A DNA stretch of 64,000 nt, from NCBI RefSeq assembly GCF_900102875.1, contig NZ_FNGH01000012.1, positions 96,403-160,402 of the forward strand. The letters are read 5' to 3'. Of the stretch, positions 35,086 to 45,102 are shown piece by piece; the first letter of the stretch is position 1; every line of letters begins with the position of its first letter. Source of the DNA: Franzmannia pantelleriensis (GTDB lineage: Bacteria; Pseudomonadota; Gammaproteobacteria; Pseudomonadales; Halomonadaceae). The translations under genes were made by a program, and so were the position numbers. The notes under the pieces were generated by a model. That model was not told where the DNA came from, searched no databases, and saw only the letters and a program-made list of their open reading frames with translations.

Positions 35086-36161
35086 CCACCCTAAATCTCA
35101 ACGCTACGCCCCAGCCCCAACAGGCCTCGGCGACCCAACGTCCGGCGCCACTGCTCAGCATCAGCGGGCTGAGCAAACGCTACCGGCGGCAGGACCCTCT
35201 GGCGGTAGAGAACGTGGGCTTCGATCTCGGCAACGGTGAGATTCTTGCTCTGCTCGGCCCCAGCGGCTGCGGCAAAAGCACCACCCTGCGCATGATTGCC
35301 GGGTTCGAGCACCCCGAGAGTGGTGACATCCTGCTGCGTGGAAAAAGCATCCTCGACCAGCCGCCGCAGCAGCGCCGCATCGGCATCGTGTTCCAGGACT
35401 ATGCGCTGTTTCCGCACATGAGCCTGGGCCAGAACGTGGCCTTCGCCATGCGCCATCTGCCCAAGGCCAAGCGCCCCGCCCGTGCCCGCGAGTGGCTCGA
35501 TATGGTCGGCCTGGCCGATCTCGCCGAACGCATGCCCGATGAGCTCTCAGGCGGCCAGCAGCAGCGCGTGGCACTGGCCCGGACCTTGGCTGCCGAGCCG
35601 CAGCTGGTGCTGCTCGACGAGCCCTTCTCCAACCTCGACGCGGCGCTGCGCGAGTCGACCCGCAAAGAGGTCCGCCAGCTGTTCAAGGCCGCCGGCACCT
35701 CGGTGATTCTGGTCACCCACGACCAGGCCGAAGCGCTCTCCTTCGCCGATCAGGTCGGCGTGATGCACGCCGGCAAGCTGATTCAGGTCGATCGCCCCGA
35801 GCGGGTCTACCAGCATCCGGCCACCGCCTTCGTCGCCGAATTCCTCGGCCATACCAATCTGCTCGATGCCAATGCCGACGGTGAGATCGCCCAGACCGCG
35901 CTGGGGCCAGTGGCCATCACTCCCGCGACCAGCGGCCAGGTACGGGTCTCGCTGCGCCCCGAGCACCTGGCACTGGCCACCGCGCCGGACGGCCAGGGTG
36001 CTACCGTAGTCGAGCGCGAGTTCCGCGGCCACGACTGCTTCTACCTGCTCGAGCAGCACGGCCAGCGCTTCTGCGCCATCACCCCCAGCCACACCCTATG
36101 GCAGATCGGTGAACAGGTCAGCCTCGAGCCCCAGCGTACCGCCACGGTGCTGCAGTACTAG
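35082..36161 (+). CDS. fbpC: Ferric iron ABC transporter ATP-binding protein
   Basis: 359-residue ATPase. Walker A is [12 protein letters not shown], the signature [15 protein letters not shown], Walker [14 protein letters not shown]-loop [10 protein letters not shown], then a C-terminal TOBE region ([10 protein letters not shown]). The start at 35082 overlaps the permease stop as ATGA; an in-frame upstream extension inside the permease is not plausible. Completes the FbpABC ferric importer. Confidence 0.94.
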   Translation: MTTLNLNATPQPQQASATQRPAPLLSISGLSKRYRRQDPLAVENVGFDLGNGEILALLGPSGCGKSTTLRMIAGFEHPESGDILLRGKSILDQPPQQRRIGIVFQDYALFPHMSLGQNVAFAMRHLPKAKRPARAREWLDMVGLADLAERMPDELSGGQQQRVALARTLAAEPQLVLLDEPFSNLDAALRESTRKEVRQLFKAAGTSVILVTHDQAEALSFADQVGVMHAGKLIQVDRPERVYQHPATAFVAEFLGHTNLLDANADGEIAQTALGPVAITPATSGQVRVSLRPEHLALATAPDGQGATVVEREFRGHDCFYLLEQHGQRFCAITPSHTLWQIGEQVSLEPQRTATVLQY

Positions 36162-36185
36162 CGCCGGGCGCTTTGCGCCCGGCGC
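36161..36185. terminator. Hairpin between convergent fbpC and polA
   Basis: 11-bp perfect stem GCGCCGGGCGC with loop TTT, starting on the last base of the fbpC stop and ending 3 nt before the polA stop. No U tract; a likely bidirectional 3' structure. Confidence 0.5.
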
Positions 36186-36187
36186 CA

Positions 36188-38968
36188 TCAATGCGCTTCG
36201 TCCCAGTTACTCCCACTCTCGGCCTCGACGATTAGCTGCACGCGCAGTTCGGCGGCATCGCGCATGTGCGTCTTGACCGCGTCGATAAAGCCGTCGACGT
36301 CGGCCTCCTTGACCTCGAAGACCAGCTCATCGTGGACCTGCATCACCATCCAGGCATCGAATTCGCAGGGCGTCTTGGCGCTGCCCTGTAGCCAGGCGTC
36401 GACCTCGATCATCGCGCGCTTGATGATGTCCGCCGCGGTGCCCTGCATCGGTGCGTTGATGGCGGTGCGCTCGGCGGCCTGGCGGCGGGCGTGGTTCTGG
36501 GCCTTGATCTCGGGCAGGTAGAGGCGCCGGCCGAATACCGTCTCGACGTAGCCGTCGTCGGCGGCCTGAGCGCGGATGCGGTCCATGTAGCGTGCCACGC
36601 CAGGATAGCGGTCGAAGTAACGGTCGATGTAGGTCTGAGCCTGGTTGCGCTCGATGTGCAGCTGCCGCGACAGCCCCCAGGCGCTCATGCCGTAGATCAG
36701 CCCGAAGTTGATCGCCTTGGCGCTGCGCCGCTGGTCGGCGGAGACCTTGTCGAGGGGCACCCCGAATACCTCGGCGGCAGTGGCAGCGTGGATATCGCGG
36801 CCCTCGGCGAAGGCCTCGAGCAGGCCCTTGTCCTCGGAGAGGTGAGCCATGATGCGCAGCTCGATCTGCGAGTAGTCGGCGGCGACGATACGGTAGCCGG
36901 GACGCGCCACGAACGCCTGGCGAATCTTGCGCCCCTCCTCGGTGCGAATCGGAATGTTCTGCAGATTGGGGTCCGACGACGACAGCCGCCCGGTGGCGGT
37001 GACCGCCTGGTGATAGCTGGTATGCAGGCGCTTGGTAGTGGCATTGACCAGACGCGGCAGCTTGTCGGTGTAGGTCGACTTGAGCTTGGCCAGGCCGCGG
37101 TGCTGCATGATCACCTTGGGCAGCGGGTAGTCCAGCGCCAGCTCCTCGAGGACCGCCTCGGCGGTGGACGGCGCCCCCTTGGGGGTCTTCTTGAGCACCG
37201 GGATCTTCTGCTCCTCGAACAGAATCTCGCCGAGCTGCTTGGGCGAGCTGAGGTTGAACTCGCGTCCGGCCAGCTCGAAGGCCTCGGCCTCGAGCTCGCG
37301 GATGCGCTCGGCCAGGGCCTGGCTCTGGGTGTGCAGCCGTTCGGCGTCGAGCGCCACCCCGGTGCGCTCCATGCGCGACAGCACCGGCACCAGCGGCAGC
37401 TCCAGCTCATCGAGCACCGCGGCGAGCCGGCCTTCGGCCTCGAGGCGCGGGCGTAGCTCATGCTGCAGGCGCAGGGTGATGTCGACGTCCTCGCAGGCGT
37501 AGGGCGCGGCCTGCTCGAGGGCAATCTGGTTGAAGGTCAGCTGCTTGGCGCCCTTGCCGGCGATCTCCTCGAAGCTGATGGTCTTCTCGCCGAGGTACTT
37601 GAGTGCCAGCGAGTCCATGTCGTGGCGGGTGGCGGTGGAGTTGAGCACATAGGAGGCGAGCATGGTGTCGGCCAGCGGCCCGACCACGCCGATCTGATAG
37701 TTGGCCAGCACTGAGATGTCGTACTTGAGATTCTGGCCGATCTTGCCCTTGGACGGGTCTTCCAGCAGCGGCTTGAGCGCCGCCAGCACCGCGTCGCGGT
37801 CGAGCTGGGCCGGGGCATCGAGGTAGTCGTGGCCGAGTGGAATATAGGCCGCCTCGCCGGGCTCCAATGCCAGCCCCACCCCGACGATTTCCGCCTCCAT
37901 GTAGTTGAGACTGGTGGTCTCGAGATCGAAGCAGAAGCGCTCGGCCTGGCGCAGGCGCTCGAGCCAGGTATCCAGGGTGGCCTGGTCGACGATCACCTGA
38001 TCCTCGCGCGGGGTGCCGCTGGCCGCGGGCTCATCGTCCTCGGCCTGAGGCGTAGCAGTGCCGCCTACCACGTCGTCGACGCCTTCATCCTTGCCCTCGA
38101 GCAGCTCCGATAGCCAGGCCTTGAACTCCATCTCGCGATACAGCTCGAGCAGCGCCTCGCGGTCGGGATGGGCGATATCCAGGTCGTCGAGCCCCACCGG
38201 CAGCTCGCAGTCGGTCTTGATGGTGGCCAGCTGGTAGGAGAGAAACGCCTGGTCGCGGTGCTGCTCGAGCTTCTTGGGCAGGGTCTTGGCGCCACGAAAA
38301 TCCAGCTCCTTGACCTTGTCGAGGTCGGCATAGATGGCATCGAGCCCGCCACCGACGCCCTGCAGCAGGCCGAGGGCGGTCTTCTCACCGACCCCCGGCA
38401 CCCCGGGAATGTTGTCGACCTTGTCGCCCATCAGCGCCAGGAAGTCGATGATCAGCGATGGCGGCAGGCCGAACTTCTCCTCCACGCCGGCCACATCCAG
38501 CGTCTCGTCCTTCATGGTATTGACCAGGGTGATATGGCCATTCACCAGCTGCGCCATATCCTTGTCGCCGGTGGAGATCACCGCGTCGCGACCGGCCTCG
38601 GTGGCGCGTCGCGCCAGGGTGCCGATGACATCGTCGGCCTCGACCCCTTCGATGCACAGCAGCGGCAGGCCCAGGGCACGCACACAGGCATGCAGCGGCT
38701 CGACCTGGCTGCGCAGGTCGTCGGGCATCGGCGGCCGCTGGGCCTTGTACTCGGCGTAGAGCTCGTCACGGAAGGTCTTGCCCTTGGCGTCGAAGACCAC
38801 CGCCATGGGGCTGTCCGGGTAGTCCTTGATCAGCCGCTTGAGCATGTTGAGCACGCCCTTGACCGCACCGGTGGGCTGGCCCTGGGAGGTGGTCAGCGGC
38901 GGCAGGGCATGAAAGGCGCGATACAGATAGGAGGAGCCGTCGACGAGAACGATGGGGCTGGCAGCCAT
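36188..38968 (-). CDS. polA: DNA polymerase I
   Basis: About 926 residues with all three domains: an N-terminal 5'-3' exonuclease ([20 protein letters not shown], then [11 protein letters not shown] and [11 protein letters not shown]), a 3'-5' proofreading domain with the DxE motif in [11 protein letters not shown], and the polymerase domain with [32 protein letters not shown] and [11 protein letters not shown]. Proofreading therefore appears intact. The start at 38968 ([13 protein letters not shown]) is preferred to 39004 because homology begins there and AAGGA lies 10 nt upstream. Confidence 0.96.
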   Translation of the reverse strand: MAASPIVLVDGSSYLYRAFHALPPLTTSQGQPTGAVKGVLNMLKRLIKDYPDSPMAVVFDAKGKTFRDELYAEYKAQRPPMPDDLRSQVEPLHACVRALGLPLLCIEGVEADDVIGTLARRATEAGRDAVISTGDKDMAQLVNGHITLVNTMKDETLDVAGVEEKFGLPPSLIIDFLALMGDKVDNIPGVPGVGEKTALGLLQGVGGGLDAIYADLDKVKELDFRGAKTLPKKLEQHRDQAFLSYQLATIKTDCELPVGLDDLDIAHPDREALLELYREMEFKAWLSELLEGKDEGVDDVVGGTATPQAEDDEPAASGTPREDQVIVDQATLDTWLERLRQAERFCFDLETTSLNYMEAEIVGVGLALEPGEAAYIPLGHDYLDAPAQLDRDAVLAALKPLLEDPSKGKIGQNLKYDISVLANYQIGVVGPLADTMLASYVLNSTATRHDMDSLALKYLGEKTISFEEIAGKGAKQLTFNQIALEQAAPYACEDVDITLRLQHELRPRLEAEGRLAAVLDELELPLVPVLSRMERTGVALDAERLHTQSQALAERIRELEAEAFELAGREFNLSSPKQLGEILFEEQKIPVLKKTPKGAPSTAEAVLEELALDYPLPKVIMQHRGLAKLKSTYTDKLPRLVNATTKRLHTSYHQAVTATGRLSSSDPNLQNIPIRTEEGRKIRQAFVARPGYRIVAADYSQIELRIMAHLSEDKGLLEAFAEGRDIHAATAAEVFGVPLDKVSADQRRSAKAINFGLIYGMSAWGLSRQLHIERNQAQTYIDRYFDRYPGVARYMDRIRAQAADDGYVETVFGRRLYLPEIKAQNHARRQAAERTAINAPMQGTAADIIKRAMIEVDAWLQGSAKTPCEFDAWMVMQVHDELVFEVKEADVDGFIDAVKTHMRDAAELRVQLIVEAESGSNWDEAH

Positions 38969-39215
38969 GGCGAAGCGATCCTTGAGCGTGAGCAATGTCT
39001 CCATGATACGCAGCTCGCCGCGCTGCGTCAGGCGTCCCCTATCAGGGACGGGATCAGCCTGTGTCTCTCGCCAAGGGAGCCACCGAGATTTATGCTATCT
39101 TGCCGCCGAGGGCAGGAGGCCCTATCTCTCGTCGCATCGCCTGCAGCAGTGAATTCCCGCGCGCCGCCGGAGTCCAAGCAGGCAGCATACCGTGCCGCTC
39201 ACGGCAGGAGGTTAC

Positions 39216-39512
39216 ATGTCACTATCAGGTCTGTCCCGCGCTACGCTGCTGGCCGCCGTACTGCTCTCGAGCCTGCTGCTCGGCAGCCTCGCCGGTCATG
39301 CGCAGTCGTCGCCCGAACCGCAGGTCACCGAGCGCCAGGAGGCGGACCGCACCCTGCGCGAGTTCCGCGTCAACGGACAGCTCTACGCCATCGAGATCCG
39401 CACCCGCGACGGTGACCGCTACCACCTGCTCGATCGCCGTGGTGACGGCAATTTCAGCCGCGTAAGCGGCGATGCGGTAGAGATCCCCGACTGGGTCAAC
39501 ACGGCGCGCTGA
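39216..39512 (+). CDS. DUF2782 family exported protein
   Basis: 98 residues. Signal peptide (LSSLLLGSLAGHAQS), then a small domain with FRVNGQLYAIEIRTRDGDRY and HLLDRRGDGNF, the DUF2782 pattern. AGGAGG lies 4 nt before the ATG at 39216. It is a conserved neighbour of polA and thrB in Pseudomonas-like genomes, with no known function. Confidence 0.82.
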   Translation: MSLSGLSRATLLAAVLLSSLLLGSLAGHAQSSPEPQVTERQEADRTLREFRVNGQLYAIEIRTRDGDRYHLLDRRGDGNFSRVSGDAVEIPDWVNTAR

Positions 39513-39597
39513 GCCTGTTCCGGCCGACGACACTTTTCGTGCATCGCACTGGCAAGACGGTACAATGTGCCGCTTGGCAACCCCGGGCGAGAGACAC

Positions 39598-40560
39598 ATG
39601 GCCGTATTTACCCCGCTGAGCCAGGCTCAGGTCGCAGAGTTCCTGCAACGTTTCGACGTTGGCACGCTGACACAGATCGAGGGCGTGCCCAGCGGCACCG
39701 AAAACACCACCTATTTCGTCACCACCGACCGCCAGGCACTGGTGCTGACGCTGTTCGAGCAGGGCGAGCATGACGAGCTGCCGTTCTTCGTTGACTTGCT
39801 CGACTATCTGGCTGATCACCGCCTGCCGGTACCCGGTCCGGTGCACGACTGCCAGGGTGTTGCCCTGCAGAGCCTGGCCGGCAAACCGGCGCTGCTGTTC
39901 CCGCGCCTGCCCGGCAAGCACCCCTCCTCGCCGAACCTCGCCCAGTGCGAGGCGCTGGGAGAGACGTTGGGCCATATGCATGCGGTATCGAGACACTTCG
40001 ACGGTCATCGGCCCAACCCCCGCGACCTGCACTGGCTGGTGGCCATGCACCATCGAGTGCTGGTCTATCTCTCCGCCGACGACCAGGCGCTGATGAGCGA
40101 CGAAGTCGATGCTTACCAGGCCTTCTTCGGTGATGCCCCGGACCTGCCTCAGGGTGCATTACACGGCGACCTGTTCCGCGACAATACGCTGTTCGACGGC
40201 GAGCGACTGGGCGGCATCATCGACTTCTACAACGGCTGCACCGGCGACCTACTGTTCGACCTGGCGATCGTCATCAACGACTGGGCGGTGCACGCCGACG
40301 GCAGCCTCGATGCGGCGCGTCACGACGCCATTCTGCGCGCCTATCAGGCACGCCGACCGCTGACCGACGCCGAGCGCGCGGCTTGGCCGATGATGCTGCG
40401 CATGACCGCGCTGCGCTACTGGTTGTCGCGGCTGCTGGTGGTCTACGTCGACCCGCCCGCCCACGACCTGACGCCCCATGACCCGGAGCAGTTCCGGACC
40501 ATTCTGCTCAGCCGCCTGCAAAACGGCGCGCTGGCCCTGCCGGAGATTCACCCCGCATGA
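39598..40560 (+). CDS. thrB: Homoserine kinase (APH-like type II)
   Basis: 320-residue homoserine kinase of the aminoglycoside-phosphotransferase fold, found in Pseudomonas-type bacteria in place of the GHMP enzyme. The catalytic loop is ALHGDLFRDNTLF and the Mg-binding Asp lies in GGIIDFYNGC. The N terminus MAVFTPLSQAQVAEFLQRF is family-typical. It catalyses homoserine to O-phosphohomoserine for threonine synthesis. The stop overlaps the speA start by 4 nt (ATGA). Confidence 0.92.
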   Translation: MAVFTPLSQAQVAEFLQRFDVGTLTQIEGVPSGTENTTYFVTTDRQALVLTLFEQGEHDELPFFVDLLDYLADHRLPVPGPVHDCQGVALQSLAGKPALLFPRLPGKHPSSPNLAQCEALGETLGHMHAVSRHFDGHRPNPRDLHWLVAMHHRVLVYLSADDQALMSDEVDAYQAFFGDAPDLPQGALHGDLFRDNTLFDGERLGGIIDFYNGCTGDLLFDLAIVINDWAVHADGSLDAARHDAILRAYQARRPLTDAERAAWPMMLRMTALRYWLSRLLVVYVDPPAHDLTPHDPEQFRTILLSRLQNGALALPEIHPA

Positions 40561-42479
40561 GCCTGCTCGATGCCGGCGCCCCGTCGCCTTCACGCCTGGC
40601 GCGCCACACCTACAACATCGACCAGTGGGGCAGCGGCTACTTCGATGTCGACGACGGCGGCCACACCGTGGTGCGCCCACTCGGCAGCGAAACCGATGGC
40701 CCGGCGCTGCCGCTGGATGCGCTGGTCGACCAACTGCGCGAGGCCGGCCTGCGCCTGCCGGTGCTGGTGCGCTTTACCGATATCCTGCATGACCGCGTCG
40801 AACAGCTATGCGCGGCCTTCGACGCCGCCATTCGCGAAGAGGGCTACGGCAGCGGCTATACCGCGGTCTACCCGATCAAGGTCAATCAACAGCGCCGGGT
40901 GGTGGAGGAGATTCTCGCCACCCAGGAGCGCGGTCACGGTCGCGTCGGCCTCGAGGCCGGCAGCAAGCCCGAGCTACTGGCGGTGCTGGCGCTGTCCGGC
41001 GACGGCTCGTCGCTGATCGTCTGCAACGGCTACAAGGACCGCGAGTACATCCGCCTGGCGCTGATGGGCGAGAAACTTGGCCACCGCGTTTATCTGGTGG
41101 TGGAGAAGTATTCCGAGCTCGATATCATTCTCGAGGAGGCTGCCGATCTCGGCGTCACGCCGCGTATCGGTCTGCGCGCCCGACTCGCCTCGGTGGGTCG
41201 CGGCAAGTGGCAGGACACCGGCGGCGAGAAGTCCAAGTTCGGCCTCACCGCCGGCCAGATCCTCGGGGTCGTCGAGCGCCTCGAGCGCAGCGACGCGCTG
41301 GGCAGCCTGCAGCTGGTGCACTTCCACCTCGGCTCGCAGATCGCCAATATCCGCGATATCCAGCGCGGCCTGCGTGAGTGCGCGCGCTTCTACCAGAGCC
41401 TGCGCGAACTCGGTGCGCCGGTGGATACCGTCGACGTCGGCGGTGGCCTGGGCATCGACTATGAAGGCACCCGCTCGCGCAGCGAGTTCTCGATCAACTA
41501 TTCGATGCGCGAATACGCCAGCAACGTGGTGTGGGCCTTCCGCCAGGCCTGCGAGGCCGAAGGACTGCCGCACCCTCACCTGATCAGCGAATCGGGCCGC
41601 GCACTGACCGCCCACCACGCTGTGCTGATCACCAACGTGATCGGCGAAGAGCGCATCGACGACCAGGCGCCGCCGCGCCAGGTCGAGGACGACCCGCAGA
41701 TCGACGAGCTGTGGCGCGTGCATGGCCGACTGGCCGACATGCACGAACCGCGCGGGCTGGTCGAGGCCTACCACGATCTGGTACAGGCCATGGGCGAGCT
41801 GCAGGATCGCTTCGTGCTGGGCCTGGCCGACATCCTCGCCCGAGCCGAGGGTGAGGCGGTCTACTTCGCCGCCTGCGCACGACTCAAGGCACGTCTCGAC
41901 GGGCGCAATCGCGCCCACCGCGAGATCCTCGACGAACTTGCCGAGAAGCTCGCCGACAAGTTGTTCGTCAACTTTTCGCTGTTCCAGTCGCTGCCCGACG
42001 TATGGGGCATCAAACAGATATTTCCGGTCATACCCCTGAGCGGCCTGGAGCGAGCACCGACTCGCCGCGGGGTGATTCAGGACATCACCTGCGACAGCGA
42101 CGGCCGCATCGACAACTACGTCGACGGCCAGGGCGTGGAGAGCACCTTACCGCTACCGGAGTGGCGCGACGGTGATGAAAAGCTGCTCGGCTTCTTCCTG
42201 GTCGGCGCCTATCAGGAGATCCTAGGCGACCTGCACAACCTGTTCGGCGATACTGACTCGGTGGACGCCGCCCTCGATGCTAACGGCGACTGGGTGCTGT
42301 CCCATGCCATTCAGGGCGACACCGTGGCCCAGGTCCTCGACCACGTCAATTTCGACGCCGAGGTGCTGCGCCGTCATCTGGCCAGTCAGCTGGAGGCCAG
42401 CGAGCTCAGCGCTGAAGAGCGTGAAGCCTTCCTCGCCGACCTCTCCGCCGGCCTGCAGGGCTACACCTACCTCGAGTGA
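40557..42479 (+). CDS. speA: Biosynthetic arginine decarboxylase
   Basis: 640-residue PLP fold-III decarboxylase making agmatine from arginine for polyamine synthesis. The PLP lysine is in AVYPIKVNQQRRVVE, and the glycine-rich phosphate site is VDVGGGLGIDYEG. The length and C-terminal region fit SpeA rather than diaminopimelate decarboxylase. It is translationally coupled to thrB, an unusual pairing of threonine and polyamine genes. A perfect 20-bp terminator follows. Confidence 0.95.
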   Translation: MSLLDAGAPSPSRLARHTYNIDQWGSGYFDVDDGGHTVVRPLGSETDGPALPLDALVDQLREAGLRLPVLVRFTDILHDRVEQLCAAFDAAIREEGYGSGYTAVYPIKVNQQRRVVEEILATQERGHGRVGLEAGSKPELLAVLALSGDGSSLIVCNGYKDREYIRLALMGEKLGHRVYLVVEKYSELDIILEEAADLGVTPRIGLRARLASVGRGKWQDTGGEKSKFGLTAGQILGVVERLERSDALGSLQLVHFHLGSQIANIRDIQRGLRECARFYQSLRELGAPVDTVDVGGGLGIDYEGTRSRSEFSINYSMREYASNVVWAFRQACEAEGLPHPHLISESGRALTAHHAVLITNVIGEERIDDQAPPRQVEDDPQIDELWRVHGRLADMHEPRGLVEAYHDLVQAMGELQDRFVLGLADILARAEGEAVYFAACARLKARLDGRNRAHREILDELAEKLADKLFVNFSLFQSLPDVWGIKQIFPVIPLSGLERAPTRRGVIQDITCDSDGRIDNYVDGQGVESTLPLPEWRDGDEKLLGFFLVGAYQEILGDLHNLFGDTDSVDAALDANGDWVLSHAIQGDTVAQVLDHVNFDAEVLRRHLASQLEASELSAEEREAFLADLSAGLQGYTYLE

Positions 42480-42494
42480 TCGGGCCAACGCGCT

Positions 42495-42539
42495 AACCCA
42501 ATGCGCCCCCGCAGCCTGGCTGCGGGGGCGCATTGGGTT
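42495..42539. terminator. Very stable bidirectional terminator between speA and FAH gene
   Basis: A perfect 20-bp stem (AACCCAATGCGCCCCCGCAG and its complement) with a CCTGG loop, ending in TTT on the plus strand and GGTTAG on the minus. It separates convergent genes. Confidence 0.85.
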
Positions 42540-42558
42540 TGACCAGTCGCGGCTGCGC

Positions 42559-43224
42559 CTAGTCGATGACCCGAGTGGCCACTTCCAGCCCGCCGGTCAG
42601 GGTGAAGTGCAGCTCGGCGCCGCGCGGTAGCTCGCCAACGCCCGGCGGCGTACCGGTCAGTACCACGTCGCCAGGCAGCAGCGTGAAGTGGCGGCTCATC
42701 TCGGCCAGCAGGGTCGCTACCGGGAACAGCATGTCGGAGCCTTCACCGCTCTGCACTCGCTCGCCGTCGATATCCAGGCTGAAGGTCAGCGCACTCCAGT
42801 TGGGTACGCGGCTAAGGGCCAGAAACGGCGACAGCGGGCAGGCACCGTCGAAACTCTTGGCAATTTCCCACGGGTAGCCCTTCTCCTTGAGCTGCGACTG
42901 CACGTCGCGCAGCGTCAGATCCAACGCCAGGCCGATACCTACCACCGCGCGCTCGGCTTCCGAGGACGTGGCATGGGTCAGCGGCTCGCCGATCAGCAGC
43001 GCCAGCTCGGTCTCGAAATGCACGTCACCGCGGGAAAACGGCGCGTCAATCGGCTCATCGAGCGGCACCGCACAGGTCGACGGCTTGATGAACAGCAGCG
43101 GTTCGGTGGGAATCGGATTGTCCAGCTCTTTGGCGTGGTCGGCATAATTGCGACCGACGCAGACGATCTTGCCCAGCGCGTGAGGAAATTCCTGGCCATC
43201 GGTGAAACGGGGAACAAAGCGCAT
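42559..43224 (-). CDS. Fumarylacetoacetate hydrolase family protein (FAHD1/YcgM-like)
   Basis: 221-residue FAH-fold enzyme. The metal site is the ExE in VHFETELALLIGEPL plus Asp in GIGLALDLTLRD, and the nearby EKGYPWEIAKSFDGACPLSP is diagnostic of the acylpyruvase/oxaloacetate decarboxylase subgroup. The start at 43224 has AGGAG 10 nt upstream. Likely substrates are acylpyruvates or oxaloacetate; which one is inference. Confidence 0.88.
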   Translation of the reverse strand: MRFVPRFTDGQEFPHALGKIVCVGRNYADHAKELDNPIPTEPLLFIKPSTCAVPLDEPIDAPFSRGDVHFETELALLIGEPLTHATSSEAERAVVGIGLALDLTLRDVQSQLKEKGYPWEIAKSFDGACPLSPFLALSRVPNWSALTFSLDIDGERVQSGEGSDMLFPVATLLAEMSRHFTLLPGDVVLTGTPPGVGELPRGAELHFTLTGGLEVATRVID

Positions 43225-43358
43225 GGCGGGATATTCTCCTGGATGAAAGGGAGGCGACGTCTCGGGCGCCGCTTGCACTATAAGCATTACAGTCTACCGC
43301 AGCGGGCGCGCCAGTCCAGCGCCCCCGCTTCATGCGCTGTGGGTCACCATGAGCGGCG

Positions 43359-44300
43359 TCACGGCGACCAGGCCTCATCCGGCTGGTGAGCCAGAAACGA
43401 CGGCCGCGGTCGCCTCGCCGCATAGGGCTCAACGCAGCGGTTATCACATCGATTGTAAACAAAAAATGCGTTACTGCGCGGGTCGGGCGACATATTGGCG
43501 TTCGAGCCGTGCAGCGTATTGCAGTCGAACAGTAGCAGTCCTCCCGCCGCACCAGTAGGCGCCTCGATGCCGTGGCGCTCGATCAGCTCGCTGAGCGCCT
43601 GGCGGTCGGGAACGCCGAGCTCCTGCATTTTCAGTGACTGCTTGTGGTGATCATCCGGTGTCTCGCCGAGGCACGGCACGAAGACCTTGTGCGAGCCCGG
43701 CACCAGCATCAGCGGGCCGTTGAAGTGGTGATTGTCGGTGAGCACGATCGACGCACTCAACGCATGCATCGCCGGCATGCCATCCTCGGCGTGCCAGGTT
43801 TCGAAATCGGAGTGCCAATTGAAGCCCTTGCCCTCAAAGCCGGGCTTATAGTTGATCCGCGACTGATGAACATACGCCTCACCACCAAGGATCTGTTCGG
43901 CGCGCCCCATCAGACGTGAATCCTGCGCCAGGCGCCGAAAACGCTCGGAGAGGAAGTGCACGGCAAACAGCGAGCGGATCTCCTCGCCGCCTGGCTCGGT
44001 GATGCTGAAATCACGGCCGACGAAGTCCTGGTTGGACATCAGTGCTTTGAGCTCTTCGCGCAGGGCTTCCAGCTCATCGCCGCTGAGAAAGTTGGGCTCG
44101 AACAGGAACCCCTGGCGCTCGAAGTCATCGAGCTGGGCCTGGCTCAAGGGGCCGTCTTCCGCGCTGCCCTTGACCACCGCTTCGCGGCGCCTGAGCCAGG
44201 GCATATCGAGCGGCTGCGACAGCCGCGTGGGATAGGGATCGCGCTGCTGCGCGGCGGGAGAATGGTAGTGAGCGTTACGGGTAGCGGTCTGTACCGACAT
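43359..44300 (-). CDS. ectD: Ectoine 5-hydroxylase
   Basis: 313-residue non-heme Fe(II)/2-oxoglutarate dioxygenase converting ectoine to 5-hydroxyectoine, a compatible solute. The iron ligands His-x-Asp lie in GFNWHSDFETWHAEDG and the second His in NTLHGSNANMSPDPRSN, the EctD signature. The start at 44300 has AGGAGG 8 nt upstream. It is separated from any ectABC genes, as in other Halomonas, and lies next to the tRNA integration site. Osmotic control is expected but I see no clear promoter signal. Confidence 0.95.
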   Translation of the reverse strand: MSVQTATRNAHYHSPAAQQRDPYPTRLSQPLDMPWLRRREAVVKGSAEDGPLSQAQLDDFERQGFLFEPNFLSGDELEALREELKALMSNQDFVGRDFSITEPGGEEIRSLFAVHFLSERFRRLAQDSRLMGRAEQILGGEAYVHQSRINYKPGFEGKGFNWHSDFETWHAEDGMPAMHALSASIVLTDNHHFNGPLMLVPGSHKVFVPCLGETPDDHHKQSLKMQELGVPDRQALSELIERHGIEAPTGAAGGLLLFDCNTLHGSNANMSPDPRSNAFFVYNRCDNRCVEPYAARRPRPSFLAHQPDEAWSP

Positions 44301-44476
44301 CCAAATCACCTCCTAAGGCTTGTGATCGGGTTGTAGATGCAGAAATATCGAGCCGACAGGGAACATCGCACCACGGGGTGTGGCACGGTGGTCGCTGGCG
44401 GTCCACGTAGAGACATCGGGGCGAACCGGCTCAATTCAAGCCCCCGATTGCGCCGCTGATCCTGTCCGTCACGCAC

Positions 44477-44501
44477 AAAAAAGCCGCCTCTGGTGGGCGA
44501 C
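44477..44501 (-). terminator. Terminator downstream of truncated tRNA-Thr copy
   Basis: On the minus strand GTCGCC-CACCAGA-GGCGGC is followed by six T, a Rho-independent terminator. It probably was the original end of the tRNA operon before the element inserted; a second similar terminator lies at 45748. Confidence 0.75.
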
Positions 44502-44511
44502 TTATTCGAGA

Positions 44512-44587
44512 AGTAGATGCTTGATATGGCTGAGCTTTTGCTTGGTGCCGGCACCAGGAGTCGAACCCGGGACCTACTGATTGCAAG
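44512..44587. repeat. Left direct repeat (attachment-site copy, truncated tRNA-Thr)
   Basis: 71 identical bases, one mismatch (G for A at 44583), then CAAG, compared with 45783-45858. Positions 44543-44587 are the 3' part of tRNA-Thr from the CCA end to the anticodon; the 5' half is missing. The anticodon base is changed (GCA for ACA on the plus strand), so this copy cannot be a working tRNA. Confidence 0.9.
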
Positions 44588-44707
44588 ACCCTTTCTCGCC
44601 GGCTTTCAGCGGCTCACGCCGCCATAAATCAATCATTTACGAAAATCTTTCCGTTCGCTGGAGCCCCTTCTGGCATGTCGCTGTCGACACCCCTTCGATA
44701 CTTGTAG

Positions 44708-44727
44708 CTATTACCATATAGGTATAG
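44708..44727 (+). promoter_or_regulatory. Inverted repeat in the higBA promoter
   Basis: CTATTACC-ATATA-GGTATAG is an imperfect inverted repeat (one bulged T) just upstream of the toxin ATG. A possible -35 (TTGTAG) and -10 (TATAGA, 15-nt spacing) overlap it. It is a candidate operator for autorepression by the antitoxin. Confidence 0.4.
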
Positions 44728-44736
44728 ACTCGTACT

Positions 44737-45102
44737 ATGAATTCGACGCCCCTCCAGCCCGTGCACTGGGTTGCCAGCAGCAAGAAAGATCTACTGGCCA
44801 TGCCCGATGACGTCCAAGACGTCTTTGGCTTCGCCCTCCACCTCGCCCAGGCTGGCACCAAGCACCCGCAGGCAAAGCCGCTCAAGGGGTTCGGATCTGC
44901 TGGCGTCCTCGAGGTCGTCGAAGACCACCACCGTGACACCTATCGCGCTGTCTATACGGTCAAGCTGGGCGATGCGGTCTACGTCCTTCACTGCTTCCAA
45001 AAGAAGTCCTCCAGGGGCATCGCCACACCCAAGCCAGACCTGGACAAGATCCGCGACCGACTCAAGCTGGCCGAACAGCACGCCAAGGGAGAAACATCAT
45101 GA
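44737..45102 (+). CDS. HigB/Gp49-like toxin (RelE superfamily)
   Basis: 121-residue protein of the phage-derived Gp49-like/HigB family (PF05973 type). Recognisable features are VQDVFGFALHLAQAGTKHPQ, the core KGFGSAGVLEVVEDHHRDTY with RAVYTVKLGDAVYVLHCFQK and KSSRGIATPKPDLDKIRDRL near the end. Such proteins are ribosome-dependent mRNA endonucleases. It precedes and overlaps the antitoxin gene by 4 nt, the toxin-first order of HigBA. It is carried by the tRNA-Thr element, where it may have served to stabilise it. Confidence 0.87.
   Translation: MNSTPLQPVHWVASSKKDLLAMPDDVQDVFGFALHLAQAGTKHPQAKPLKGFGSAGVLEVVEDHHRDTYRAVYTVKLGDAVYVLHCFQKKSSRGIATPKPDLDKIRDRLKLAEQHAKGETS

Noticed and set aside
36491..39415. 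Long plus-strand frames (321 and 415 codons) opposite polA
   Set aside because: They fall inside DNA polymerase I coding sequence, show no family motifs, and arise from GC-rich codon bias.
44543..44587. A second tRNA-Thr gene
   Set aside because: Only the 3' 45 nt are present, the anticodon base is changed and no 5' half precedes it; it is the attachment-site remnant.
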